NCBI GenBank assembly: GCA_964019165.1
Contig: OZ025273.1
Span: forward strand, 16,474,714 to 16,538,713
Direction: 5' to 3'
From: Mastigias papua
Lineage: Eukaryota; Cnidaria; Scyphozoa; Rhizostomeae; Mastigiidae
DNA: 64,000 nt
In this document: positions 41,593 to 54,179 of the stretch, piece after piece
Layout of the letters: every line of letters begins with the position of its first letter
Numbering within the stretch: the stretch's first letter is position 1
Notes under the pieces: model-generated
Told to the model about the DNA's origin: nothing
The model's database searches: none
What the model saw: only the letters and a program-made list of their open reading frames with translations
Translations under genes and position numbers: made by a program

Positions 41593-44485
41593 TCTCAATA
41601 TACTAAGATCCCTATATGATAAGTTATGCCAAACCAATCAGATTGCTCTACATTGTACCACGTGTGCTGATTACGTGCACACAATCTCCTCCCAGGGCAT
41701 TCGTCCCATGGCCCCCAGATTTCTGTCAAGGGTAGCCATTTGGGTCTATTATTTACATACGAAGAGATCTGATTTTTATAATATTTTTTGGCCGAGTTAT
41801 TTAACTTTCTTGCCATCGCCTTTCACAGCAATACTGTTGCTCCTCCCTGCTGGACCGCGTGTTATCACTTTTGCGAGCGGTCCTGTAGGACGAAGTAGCT
41901 GTATGTGTTATCACGAGGAGATTTTAGTTGCTGTTCTTCCTGGTAAGCCTGCTCTACTTTCCTGAAATGGGTTTGATTTAAGATTTCCTGTATTTCCTTT
42001 GTCAATTTCATCCGTATTCTACTGTGGCGAGACATTACTACCATATAGTTACCGTGTGACTTGGAGGAGAATGTCGTCGTTCTGCTTCCAGTTTACTGGT
42101 GTTTTCGCTTGATTTCATTTGCCAAGGAATCCTACTTTTCAAGGGTGATATCGTCATGACAAATCGTCCCGAGCCGTTTGATTCTCTCTGCCAAATCATA
42201 GTGCTTTTGCCGGTATGTTGTGATAAACCATATAGAGGGTATTTCATGTTGTATTTTGTGGTATATTATGGTGTATTTCGCTTATTTCTTACGCTTTGTT
42301 GCCTGACATGGAATAACATTCGGGAATCCTTCAGATTGGGTTGTTTTTGCATGATTTGAAGTTCCAGTTTTATTTTGAGGAAAATAAATTAAGGCATGAT
42401 AAAATATTGACCAGTAGCGTACTGAAATTGTTTTTTCTAACTTCCAAAGTTTTGCCGTGTTTCTCCTGTATGTGGTTGTTCGTTGTGTTATCTATTATAA
42501 CTCTGAAAGGTTTGTAGCCCCCCCCCCCTTATAGTTTAAGCTATGAAGAGGCTGCTGTTCGTCTTTCATGTCAGGTGTTATTACAAGCAAACTACGTGAC
42601 TTGATAAGTGTCTTGAGTGTTAGCCATATAGCGTTTTGGTATCCTTCAATCTTCATTCTTGTGTAATTTGTCAGTAAACACGCGAGGGGATTCCTAAGTT
42701 CATCTCACGATCGCAGATACATTTGATCCTTTGTTTCCGAACAACTATATTATAGATTTGTGACTGCAAAGGGTTCTGGAAGTTGTTCGGCAGATTCCTA
42801 CTGGACTATTTAATAATTGCTAGGATTTTTAGCGTGCTGTTCACTTTCAGCTATGCTAGGCCACTCTGACATTGCTTACAGTTGAGACCGGTCTGAGTTG
42901 AGATGTTGTTTGTAACTTCTACAAAGCTCTTTATGTTTGCAACACAGTTATTTTAGGCTAGAGCTAGGATGTTATCCAATTTAGTCTGTGGATTATTGCA
43001 GTTTGATACTCTGTCTCTGTTTTTTTTCTTGCATTAGTTGAGGAAACAATCGTGTGCATTCTCTCCAAAATCGTGAGGGGCGTTTCATATTACTCTCAGT
43101 CCCCGTAGCTGATGCCTTACTTACTTCCAGTACAGTTTGTAGCTGAATCCCAGTACTCTTTACTTACAACACTTTTATAGTTCTTTTCACTATGGATCGT
43201 AGTGTAACTTTTGAGGAGTCAAATTAGGGGTTCCTGTATCCTGAATGTTTCTTTGCTGGAAAACTGTTGCTGTAAATTCCATTAATGATTTCCATAGATC
43301 ATTCTGTACATGATGATTCAGTTTAAAGGGATTAGTTACTATTAGATAGCACAATCATCGCTATTGTGTAGACTTGATTTTTCCGAGCCCCTCACCATCA
43401 ACTCCCCCCACCCCAAATACTGTAATTGAGAATACTGTAATTACTCGAAACCTGATTTGAAGATTAATATTCTATAGGATGTTACCTGTACATAGCAGTA
43501 TTCTATTATTTTTGTGAAGTAACACTATGGAGTCCTCTGAGCTATTATAATTCGATACAAGCTAATTTAGTAGCTAAAAACAGCTAATATACAAGTTACC
43601 AAAGGATTACTGGATGCAACCATATTACAGGTTTGTGGCTCAGATTTAATTGTGTACCTGTGTGGAGAAGATTTGTGATCACCCACTAGGTCATAGCCAT
43701 AGTCATTCCTGTCAGTTGATGGGCTATATTGTATATGTTATACACTGTTACAATTATACTATGAGATTTTCCAACACTCTCTATGTTAGAAGTGAAGTAT
43801 GCAAGAGACAATACTTGATGTAGCTCTTTAATGTCTGAATGTAAAGACAATTTTGAAGAATTATGCGCTTATATCATATACGGGAGACTAGCTTAATACT
43901 GAAAGCCCGCTAAACGCGTGCTCCCCTATCCCCAGTTCACAAGGTTACAGATTAGCCTTGGAAAGACTAATGCTGTGCCCCCATGAAAGCTGCATGGTCT
44001 GCATTTTTGAGGAGCAAGAATCCAAAAAGCTCGCATAGGATCAAGAGAAGGTGACATCATGGGCCTCTGTCATGTAGCACGTGACCTTCGGCCTTGCATT
44101 GTGTAAATCGAGGAAAAGTATGAGAAAAAATTATGCATAAAATGCTCAGATACCTGCGCTAGGCTACGTGGCTTCTTGACTTTCATCCTTGTTCTGTACA
44201 GCCCCGTAGCCTAGCGCAGGTATCCGAGCATTTTATGCATACTTTTTTCTCATACTTTTCCTCGATTTACACAATGCAAGGCCGAAGGTCACATGCTACA
44301 TGACAGAGGCCCATGATGTCACCTTCTCTTGATCCTATGCGAGCTTTTTGGATTCTTGCTCCTCAAAAATGCAGACCATGCAGCTTTCATGGGGGCACAG
44401 CATTAGTCTTTCCAAGGCTAATCTGTAACCTTTTGAACTGGGGATAGGGGAGCACGCGTTTAGCGGGCTTTCAGTATTAAGCTAG
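41593..44485 (+). mobile_element. Helitron unit 5 (non-autonomous, type B)
   Basis: Starts TCTCAATATACTAAGATCCC and shares the type-B 5' region with units 1 and 8 (atgccaaaccaatcagattg; CACGTG about 70 bp in). Non-coding. A divergent aggggattcctaag block lies near 42685. The 3' end is palindrome 3; it ends CTAG at 44485. Confidence 0.8.
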
Positions 44486-44489
44486 TCTC
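43884..44489. repeat. Giant palindrome 3 (arms 290 bp, loop 26 nt)
   Basis: Left arm 43884-44173, right arm 44200-44489, with only a few mismatches seen (such as acgtggct/agccccgt next to the loop). It includes a ~30-bp stretch (gcaagaatccaaaaagctcg) absent from the other two palindromes yet present in both of its own arms. Confidence 0.95.
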
Positions 44490-47400
44490 TATATACTAAG
44501 ATGCCTAAAATGCAAATGAGCTCCACCATTGTTCCCATCAAAAGTGCCGCCAGTTGCCGCGTGATGTATACTTCTTCTGCCCGTCTTCGTGGATTGGGTT
44601 GGAAGTTCTCCCAACGTTCCCATATGGTCTGAATGGGTGCCGAACTTTTTCTGTTAATTTTCCCATGTTTTTTCGCGGAGATATTCCACTTTCAATTTCG
44701 CCATCCTCTGGCCTTTGTCTTTCGCCTTTTGTCCTCCATTGTTGTCGTCCGCATGGATTGGCTGCTCTCTTGGTAGCACAGGCAGTTATCGCTTGAGTTG
44801 CTCTTGATGGCAGTTGTTGAGGAGAAATTGGTCGCTTCTCCTACCGGGTGAGTTGCTCTTTTCGTGCTGACAACGTTTCATATATATTTGCGTGTATTTA
44901 ATTCGTCTAATGTGTGCGTCTTCTACTGTTTTGGTCACTTTATGTCGAAGTTTTCGGCGATATTCCAAGACCATCCCCCGCGGGTTCATCACCACTACAG
45001 AATTTCGTTCTTTTGATGCCAGGTGAGTGGCTACTTTCGTACAAAACATTTCGACTTCAGTTTGCCAATTAGTCCTTTGTAGCATGTGTGCCTTGCCTAC
45101 GATTATAAGCTATATATCTCAATGTTTTCAGCGAAGTCGCACGACCCTAACTCGCTGGATTATCGCCATGACAGTTGCTTCCCATGCCGTTCTACTCTAT
45201 TCCCTAAATCACCGTGCTATTCGTGATAAATTGTTATTAAGCATCAAGGAGAAGTATACAGTTGTATTCTCTGCTATTTTAGTGTATATTTCGCTAGGAT
45301 GCACTGGAGATCACTGCAATCGGGTAGCTGTTACTTTGGACAGTGCCCTCAAGGTCACAGTTTGCCCTTTGACTTGGAAGGAACTATTGTAAGTATTTTC
45401 TACCAGGTGAGTGGTTTTCTAAAGCTATTAAGGTTGGTTTGAAATTGCCTGTCGTTGCTCTGTTCACTGTGTGTAACTTTTATAGTATTTTGGACGCTTA
45501 TGTTCACTAATGTCAGCGAGATTACTAATAGGTTCCCTCAGGGATTGTCCGCCATGACAGTTCCTCTCCAACACGATTGATGTTCTTCACTGTTGCTGGG
45601 TGAATTCAAGCGAACTTTCGTCCCTCTGGTACCAGGTGAGTCGTTTTTTCCTATAATATGGTTTGCTTTTAGATTGCCTTTATTTATTCTCTCTACTAAA
45701 TGCGTTTAATATTGCACAGGTTAAATCATTAGTTTGGGCAGCGAGATTCCTCAACCTTCCCTCGGGAGTAATTCGTCATGACACTTCCTCTCCGATCAGA
45801 TTGAATTTATTCTCTAGATCGTTGTGGGTCTTTTGCAACATTGTGATGAAATACTTATTATATGTTTACTGTTGTATTCCTTGCTGGATTGCTATATTTA
45901 TTGCTTGAATTTAATGCGTGCGTAGATGGGATAGGACATTGTTGTGTTTCCTGATGAATTGTGGTACAGGGGCTACTGAATATGGTCATTGCTGAATTCA
46001 GTTGGGCCTGGGTTTCTATTGTGTTATTTTATTGTGATAAGGGTGTAGGTTTTTATGGGTAATATAACTGTTATCAGACGTATCCATTCCCCTCAGTTCA
46101 GCCATGGAGGCAACTGCCCTGTGTGTCTGATTCTCATTGCCAGTAGCCAAGAAACATCTAAATACGGTTTGCACAGAGATGTCCAAAGTTTGTGTAATTT
46201 ATTTGCTAACTATTATTAATAGTATTCCTATGCCATTTTGGCAGTCTTACACTCTTTAGTTTGTTGTAGATTGAAGATAGAAATGCGAGGGGATTCCCAA
46301 CTTGAGATCAGGATCGCAGAAACCTCTCATCCTTTGTTTGCGAACAATAGTGTTTACACAAGGCCGCAAGTTTGCAGTTGAGGGCGTGTTTACGAAGTGG
46401 ATGGATATCTTGCAATTCTTCGTGGAATTTTGTCTCTTTTCTATAAGGTAAGTGGCTTATTTCATTGAAAAGGTTTCAATTTAGTTTTACCAGGATTGTT
46501 TTGTTTAGAATGATCACTACTTTGCCAGCTAGACGAGATTTAGTGCGATGTTTTGATGGAGATTCCATATGATTCCCCGGCTTGGGGGTCATATGATCGT
46601 GGCAGTTCCTTTCATGTTCGCTTGATTTTCGCCTGTAATTTACCGTTTTGTTGCTACAGAAGTTTCGGTATAATATTTAGGAGATGCTTACTGTGTTATT
46701 TACTGATATACTAGGACTTTTATCGTGCTGTTTGTACTTTGTCTTTCCGCGAGATTTTCACTGACTTATAACTGAATAGTTAGGCCGCTTTGTTTACGTT
46801 TGAGCTGTTGTGGGCCACGTCTGCTTAGCTCTTCCGTTTTAGGATACACTCATTGTAAGCTGGAGCTAAGACATTGTTCAAATTATTCGTTAGATTATTG
46901 GACTGTAATAGCTCTCTTTCCCGTTCACTTTTGTTGCAGTATTTTGAGGAAAGTAGTAGTAAGTGTATTCTCTCTAAAACTTCGAGAGGTTGTTCATATT
47001 ACTCTCAGTCGCCATAGCTGCCGCGGTACACTTTGTATTCTAAATCACTGGGTATTTATAGTTAAAAGTGCCAAGGCTTATACGGATATTTTATCTACTA
47101 ATTCGCTGATTATATGGTGTATAGTACCGTGCGTTTTACGGTAGTTGCGTCTTGATTTATTTACACTGATATTGTATTCTACGTTAGCGTTGTATTCAAC
47201 ACACATAAGTAACTTACTCACAAGGCTTCATTCAGTATAGTACTTTAGTAATTTCCTATGTACTAACAGCAGTCTACCACCCTTTATTTACAACAGTCTA
47301 TTATTTGTGTTCACTATATGTTTTAGTGTTTCGTTGACTTTGTATGTGGGCACTTTGATACTAAATGTTCTTTTCCTGGGAAACCAGCTCTGTGCCTTGC

Positions 47401-48437
47401 TGAGATGATTTGTTATAGACACCATTAATGATTTCCATAATCATTCTGCACATGATAACATTATGTTTGTTGGTGAAGTAGTTTTGGATAACAAGTATGT
47501 TTATTGTGTAGACTTGATTCCTGGAGCCCCCCCCATCCAGCCCCCACCTCACTTACCAGTATTAATCATAATCAATTATTATGTGGGGTGTGCTCTAAGA
47601 GGTTATTATGTATACAAGCTTATGCCACAGTCATACACAATTGTTGACTGTGAAGTCTTTGTGGAATACTCTACAGTATCTGTTAGGAATATTCTTCAGC
47701 TCTGATTCACTGAATTAAACAGTTATCATTATGCATTGCCATGTTACAAACCTACTTGAATCTAAATATTATAGGAGTTTGAAAGTGTTTACTATTACTA
47801 GGTGTGCCCAACTTATGTCCTTAGACCAGAGTTGTAGCAGTATATTACCTGAGTGCCTGCCTGTATGATTGTTTCACTAGCCTGTATCATTGTCAGATAT
47901 CAGTAGTTGCCACTAGCATTATCAGTTTTGATTTATCATTCTGCATTTTGTGATATGTTGTTAAACTTTTTTATTAGTTACAGCTAGCAACCTTATTTGT
48001 ATTGTATCAAATAGACATATAAAGCCCCCGTCCTATCTAACACAAAACTATTGTTTAAATTTTATTTGATGATGCAATCTCTAAAATTTTATCACTCATT
48101 CTTAAGAGTTAGAACTTTATATGTTTGACAAGAGTTTAGCATTCACTTACATGATTGTGGCCAATAGTATTGTGACCTTTGAGTATGCTGTAGGATTACA
48201 AAGGAATAGTATTTTAATTATGAACGCTTAGACTATAAACTTCTGAGGTAGTGTTATTGCATAAAGCCTACTTTAGTGCCTAGATGGTACTGAATGATAC
48301 TAAAGACTATACATTATGTGTTTCATTTAGTAGTTTATTGTAACAACCATTTGCGCTACTTAACTACTATATTTATATACTGGAGACTAGCGGTTTTTTT
48401 TGATAGCCCGCGTCTAGCGGGCTATCAAAAAAAACCG
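44486..48437 (+). mobile_element. Helitron unit 6 (non-autonomous, type A)
   Basis: Starts TCTCTATATACTAAGATGCCTAAAATGCAAATGAGC immediately after CTAG. Donor-like CAGGTGAGT sequences lie near 45021, 45407 and 45635; the conserved block is at 46281-46450. Non-coding. Ends in a 21-bp hairpin. Confidence 0.8.
48391..48437. repeat. Short Helitron 3' hairpin, unit 6/7 junction (21-bp arms)
   Basis: Arms 48391-48411 and 48417-48437, perfect, loop gtcta. Confidence 0.95.
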
Positions 48438-50355
48438 TCTCTATATACTAAAATGCCAAAATGCAAATGAGCTCCACCATTGTGTACATCAAACGGGCCG
48501 GTACCTGGTGTTGTGACGAATACTTCTTCTAGAGCTGTGCGATTATTAGGCTCAAACGTTGGTCAGAGGCCCCAGTTGTCGAGTAGGCCAATTACTTTTT
48601 TTTCAAATTTTTATCTCTTGATTTCGCCGAGATATTCCAATTTCTATTTCGTGAATTTGAGGCCTTTGTGTGTTGCCTTTTGTCTTCCATTGTTATCATC
48701 CGCATGGAAAGCACTGCTCTCACTCCAAGGCGTGTTCGATCGGGATCAAGTTTGCTGCTGTTTTCAGGAGACTTCTGTTGGGTTTCTACCAGGTTAGTAC
48801 CTATTTGTCCTATCAAACTTCTATTCTTTAGTTCGCTTATATATTCTTCCTCGATTGCGTGCGTTTTCTGGTATTTTAAACGATTTGTTTTTATGTATTG
48901 AAGCAGTTTCCCATGCCCTCCCTCGCGTGTGTTATTCGCCATGACAGTTGGGCAACTAATTCATCGCTGCATTGCTATCTGGAGATTCGATATGTGATTG
49001 CCAGTCTTTATTCAATGGAATTATAGCACTGCTGCCTTTTAGATGTGATTTATGGGTGATGTGAGCCCTGTTATTTACCTATCTTTTTAGGGCAGAGTGG
49101 AAGAGCTTCCCTCGGTGGCTTTCTCGCCATGACAGTTCTTCTCCATCCGTTTGATTCTGTTCACCAGATTTCAATGCTTTAACTGGTAAGTTGTGCTAAC
49201 AGATTTAGCTGATGTTTTATGTTGTATTCCTTTGTGTATTAGGATGGTGTTTAGCTGTGTTATCATCCCTTTTAAATAGGATAAACCGAACGTGAAACTC
49301 TCAGTTCGGACATGGTTTGAATGCTCTAATTGTCCAGTTGGTAGTTGAGGAACATGTTGTAGGTCTGCTACCAGGTGAGTCATTTTCTAATGCTATAACG
49401 TTAGATTTCAGATTGCCTGTCTTTCTCCTGGCCTCTGTGCGTACTTTCTATAGTATTTTGGGCACTTATGTTCAATATTGCCAGCGAGATTGCAATAGCT
49501 TCCCTCGGGGGTTTTCCGCCATGACAGTTCCTCTCCACCATGTTTTATGTTACTCTCTCTTGTTGGGTGAATTTAAGCGAACTTTTGTCCTTATACTACC
49601 GGGTAAGTCCATTTTTCATGTAACTAGGTTTGTTGTCAGATTGCCTGTAATGTATCTGTCTACTTTACATGTTTCATTAGACACATTATGTCAGTATTTT
49701 GAGCGAGATTCCTCTAGCTTCGCTCGGGGGCACTTCGCCATGACACCTCCTCTCCGATCAGATTGATTTTGTTCTCCAGATTGTCTTGGGTCTTTTAGAC
49801 TATTGGTATGAAATGTTTACTATCGTATTCATTGCTGGATTGCTGTTTATACCTTGAAGTTAATGGGTGCGTAAAGGAGATAGGAAATCTTTATGTTTGC
49901 GTATGACTTGTGCATTATGACATGCTGAATTTGGGCATTGATGAAGTCTTCTGGGTCTATGTTTATAGTTATAAATGTGACTTATTGTTAAGAGTTTAGG
50001 GTCTTTTCGGTAGTATACCTGTAATAAAAATGTTGCGTCCCCCCTCAGTTCATTCAAGGAAGCCACTGCTCTGTGTTTCATTCTCATTGCCAGTAGCTAC
50101 AAAATACCTTAACACGGTTGTACAGAGAGGTCTATAGTGTGTATATTTTATTTGCTAACTGTCCTTGATATTATTCCTATGATGTTTTGGTGTCCTTACA
50201 CTCTTTATTTCGTTGTATGGTTTAGATAGAAATGCGAGGGGATTCCCAACTTCAGATCACGATCGCAGAAACCTCTCATCCTTTGTGTCCGAACAATAGT
50301 GTTTACACAAGGCCGCAAGTGTGCAGTTGAGGGCGTGTTTACAAAGTGGATGGAT

Positions 50356-51315
50356 GTCTTACATTACATCTTTAGTCGAGTGGCTGTCATCAAATAAACT
50401 CACACTGAATGTTGGAAAAACAGAATTTATGCTGTTTGCAAATAAAAGAAAGCTAAATTTAGTAAGAAATTTTGACTTGTTCATAAATGAGACCAAGATC
50501 AATAGGGCTGAAAAGTTTAAATATCTTGGAGTATACTTTGATTCAACACTATCATGGAAGGAGCACATAACAAGTATCGCTAGTAAATTGAAAAGCAAAC
50601 TAAACAGGATTGGAAGTGCTCTACCATACTTGACAGATGATACTAAAAATCTTCTGCTTAATTCTCTAATACTACCTCACATAGACTACTGCAGTGAGGC
50701 TTGGAGTTCTGCTTCAAACACATACTTGAAAAAGTTGGCAAGTATCCTTAAGCGTTCAGTTCAAATGTTATGCAGGGTGAATAAGGAACATTGTAATCTG
50801 AATACTAGATTGGAGAAGAATATGCTAAAAATGATGTTTAAGATCGTAAACAAGACCAGTCCAGTTTATCTGCAAGAGCGATTAAAGCTAACAAGTGAAA
50901 TACACTCGAAAACTACAAGAAGTGCATTATCAAAGAAGATATTCATCGAGAAAATAAAAACAAAGTCAGATGCTAAACTCTTTACCACATGGGCAGCAAG
51001 TCTATGGAACTCTTTACCATATAAATTGACCTCCATGGAAAGTTTTTTACAATTCAAGAAGGGTGTAGAAGTCTTCTACAAGAAATGAATCCAGGATGCC
51101 ACAGTTAAATTATAAAGAATTTTATTCCTTCACTTTATTACAAACTGATAATTATAAGATACTTTATTTAATATAAGATATAAGATTCTTTATGTTCTTT
51201 AAATTTTTGTTGACAGTGGGCCCTTTTGTAAAGAACTGCGCATAACGGTTATCAAAGGCTACCCACTATAAATATGATATATTATTATTATTATTATTAT
51301 ATTATTATTATTATT
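50356..51315 (+). mobile_element. 5'-truncated LINE with (TTA)n tail inside unit 7
   Basis: Compared with the intact block in units 2, 3 and 6, foreign sequence begins after ggatggatgtctta and ends in an ATT/TTA microsatellite (about 51277-51315). About 20-25 bp of the target (the ttgcaattcttcgtggaat part) is missing, so the insertion removed rather than duplicated target DNA. Plus-strand orientation. Confidence 0.85.
50370..51088 (+). pseudogene. LINE reverse transcriptase C-terminal fragment
   Basis: An open frame that begins within the RT palm after the catalytic site (VEWLSSNKLTLNVGKTEFML), through FKYLGVYFDSTLSWKEHI, to the conserved C-terminal region (WAASLWNSLPYKL). It contains no stop before 51086. 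Because the catalytic YADD and everything upstream are missing, it cannot be active. It is a different family from the LINE at 14530-16465, which has no microsatellite tail. Confidence 0.88.
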
Positions 51316-54142
51316 TCGTCCCTTCTCTATAAGGTAAGTGGTTTATTTCATTAACAAGGTTTCGATTTAGTTTTACCAGGATTGTGTTGTGTAGAATGGT
51401 CGCTATTTTCCCAGTTGGACGAGATTTAATGCCATGTTTTCATCGAGATTCCATACGATTGCCTCGGGGGCCCTATGATCAAGCGAATTCCTGTCATGTT
51501 CCATGGATTTCTGCCTGTAAATTACTGTTTGGTTACTACTGAAGTTTCGGTATAATAATCAAGGGATATTTACTGTATTATTTACTGATATACTAGGACA
51601 GTTTAGCGTGTGCTGTTCATGTTTTACATTTGCGCGTGATGTTGAACAAGTACCTATGAACAGTTTTGCCGCTTTCTTTATGTTTGATATGTTGTCAGTC
51701 ATTTCTGGTTAGCTGTTGGTTTTTATCATACACTTATTGTAGGCAAGAGCTAAGATGTTGTTCACATTATTCCTTGGATTATTGGAGTGTAATTGCTCTC
51801 TTTCCCAATTAGTTTTCTTGTAGTATTTTGAGGAATGTACTACGCATATTCTCTCTAAGAACTTGAGCGGTATTTCATATTACTCTCAGTCACTAAAGCT
51901 GATTCCTTCCTTATTCTCAGTAGAACACTAAGTACTCTGAATCAGTGGTATATTTATAGTTAAAAGTGCAACGTCTTATACAGATATCTGATGTAGAAAT
52001 TCCTTGATTCTTTGGTGTATAGAACCGTGCGTTGTCATGTTCTTCCTTCTTGATTTATTTACGCTACTATTGTGTTCTAAATTAGCTTTGTAGTCAACAC
52101 ACTTCAGTACCTTATTCACAAGGCTGTTTTTTCAGTATAGTACTCTACTGATTGCCTATGTATTTACAATAGCCTAACAACCTTTATTTACAACAGTCTA
52201 ATCCTTGTGTTCACTATAGATTTTTTGTATTATTTTGGGGAATCTGCATGTTGTTGCTTTAGTCCTACCTCTCCGTTTCCTGACAAACCAGCTCCCCTCT
52301 ATCCTAAGATCATTTGTTATAAAGACCATTAATGATTTCTATACATCATTCTGCACATGATAATATGGTTTTACTGGATCAAGTAGTATTACATAACAAT
52401 GATGTGTATTGTGTAGACTGGATTCCTGGAGCCCTATAGTCCAGTCTGCACCCCAATTAACAGTATTGTTTCTTATCAAGTTTTATGAGGGACTTACTGT
52501 AACAAGAATATGATGTATGAAGGGTTATGTCACACTCATACAGAATGTTTGGGTTTGGAATCACTTTTCTCTAGAACATTTTATGAATATTCTTTAGCTT
52601 TTATAAACTTGACGTATGGAATATCTCTAGACATTGTCATTGCATAAAACCTACTTGACATTCCTCATGCTAACTATTATAGCAGTTTGAATGAGATTGC
52701 TGGATGTGCCTAGATGACAATGGTATTGATAAATTTCAGTTCATGTCCTTAGATGGCACATGTACCAGTACAGTACTTGATTGCCTACCTGTATGATTTT
52801 TCTCAATAGCCTGTTTCACTGTGAGTTATAAGTTTTTACCACTAATAGTACTACTTTAGATATATCATTCTGTATGTGATATGTTGTTAAAGTTTTGTAT
52901 TAGCTATAGCTGGCAACCTTATTTGTGTTCTACCTAATTGATATATCAAGCCCCCCCCCCCTCTCAAATACAGTTGTTGTTATTAATTTGATTTCATGAT
53001 GTAAGCCATATTTCATTTCACTGGGAAGATTTACAGCTTTGTGTGTGTGACAAGAGGTTAGGACTCACTTACATGATTTTGGTCCATAGTATTGTTACTT
53101 TTGAGTTTGCTGTAGGATTACAAGGGAATATTATTTCAGTTTTTGTGCACTTAGGGAGAAGTCATTAAGTATCAGGGGAGGGGGTCAAGGCAAATGATAT
53201 AATAGGTCCAAAAATTGTGTACCCCTGTAGACATGCAAAAATATTCTAGAGCCCCAGTCTGAGGAAGCAGAATATTAATTTTTGTTATTGATTTTATTAT
53301 GTCAATCATTACTTTCTCAGCTATAATAGTTTGTGATCCTCAGCAACAGGATAGGTAGTAAAATATGTGCCTTCATTCTACCACAAGTTGATATGCAACT
53401 TTGTAGGATTACTAAGACATTATGATTCACTTATTTACATAAGTGTAGGCATAATGTATGCTTTTATGCTTTCTGTTGTATGATGTAGGAATAGCAACCA
53501 GTACATATTAGGTTTGATAAACTAGAACTATGGAGTCTTCTCAGATTGTAGATTTCTTTACAACTAAATCTAATAAATATGGATAAATTATATGACAGTT
53601 TGGAAAAAGTATGTGATGACAAACATGTATATGATGCTAGATTTAAGGTATGTTACTAAGTTGTACTTGAGTTATGCACCCCCCCCCCAACATAATTATT
53701 GTTAATGTGTGAAATCTGACTTTGTGATTTCAGACTGTATACTATATCTCATTCATTGCCTTTATATCTTAATATGTAGGCTATGAGAGAGTGATGGGGT
53801 ATTCCCAAGCAATATTCTTTTATTTTTATGAACTTGAAGTATGTATCCTTTGAGGCATTATAATTGCATTCCATCTTACTTATTGGGTCATATTACGTAG
53901 TATACCAGATTGCAGAAGATTAATGGCTAAAACCAGATAGAGGTTGCAGTCATACCTCTCAGTTAATGTGTAATAATATATCTTCTTTAACATGTTTGCA
54001 TTATACAACCACAGTGTACAAGACTCCCTACATTAGGATTCAACCATGCAGGAGATATTGTGTTATGTATGTCCATTTATGCCTCATTGCACACACCACT
54101 TTAAACAATTATATGCTTAGTTCATGTAATAGAGACTAGCTT

Positions 54143-54179
54143 AGTACTGATAGCCCGCTAGACGCGGGCTATCAGTACT
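54143..54179. repeat. Short Helitron 3' hairpin, unit 7/8 junction (16-bp arms)
   Basis: Arms 54143-54158 and 54164-54179, perfect; loop tagac, the reverse complement of the gtcta loop in the other short hairpins of the array. Confidence 0.95.

Larger units (their letters stand above)
48438..54179 (+). mobile_element. Helitron unit 7 (non-autonomous, type A, carries a LINE)
   Basis: Starts TCTCTATATACTAAAATGCC. Modules near 48937, 49127, 49374, 49517 and 49735 resemble units 3 and 6. The conserved block (50230-50355, resumed at about 51316) is interrupted by a LINE fragment. Downstream sequence is close to the 3' part of unit 3. Ends in a 16-bp hairpin. Confidence 0.8.
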
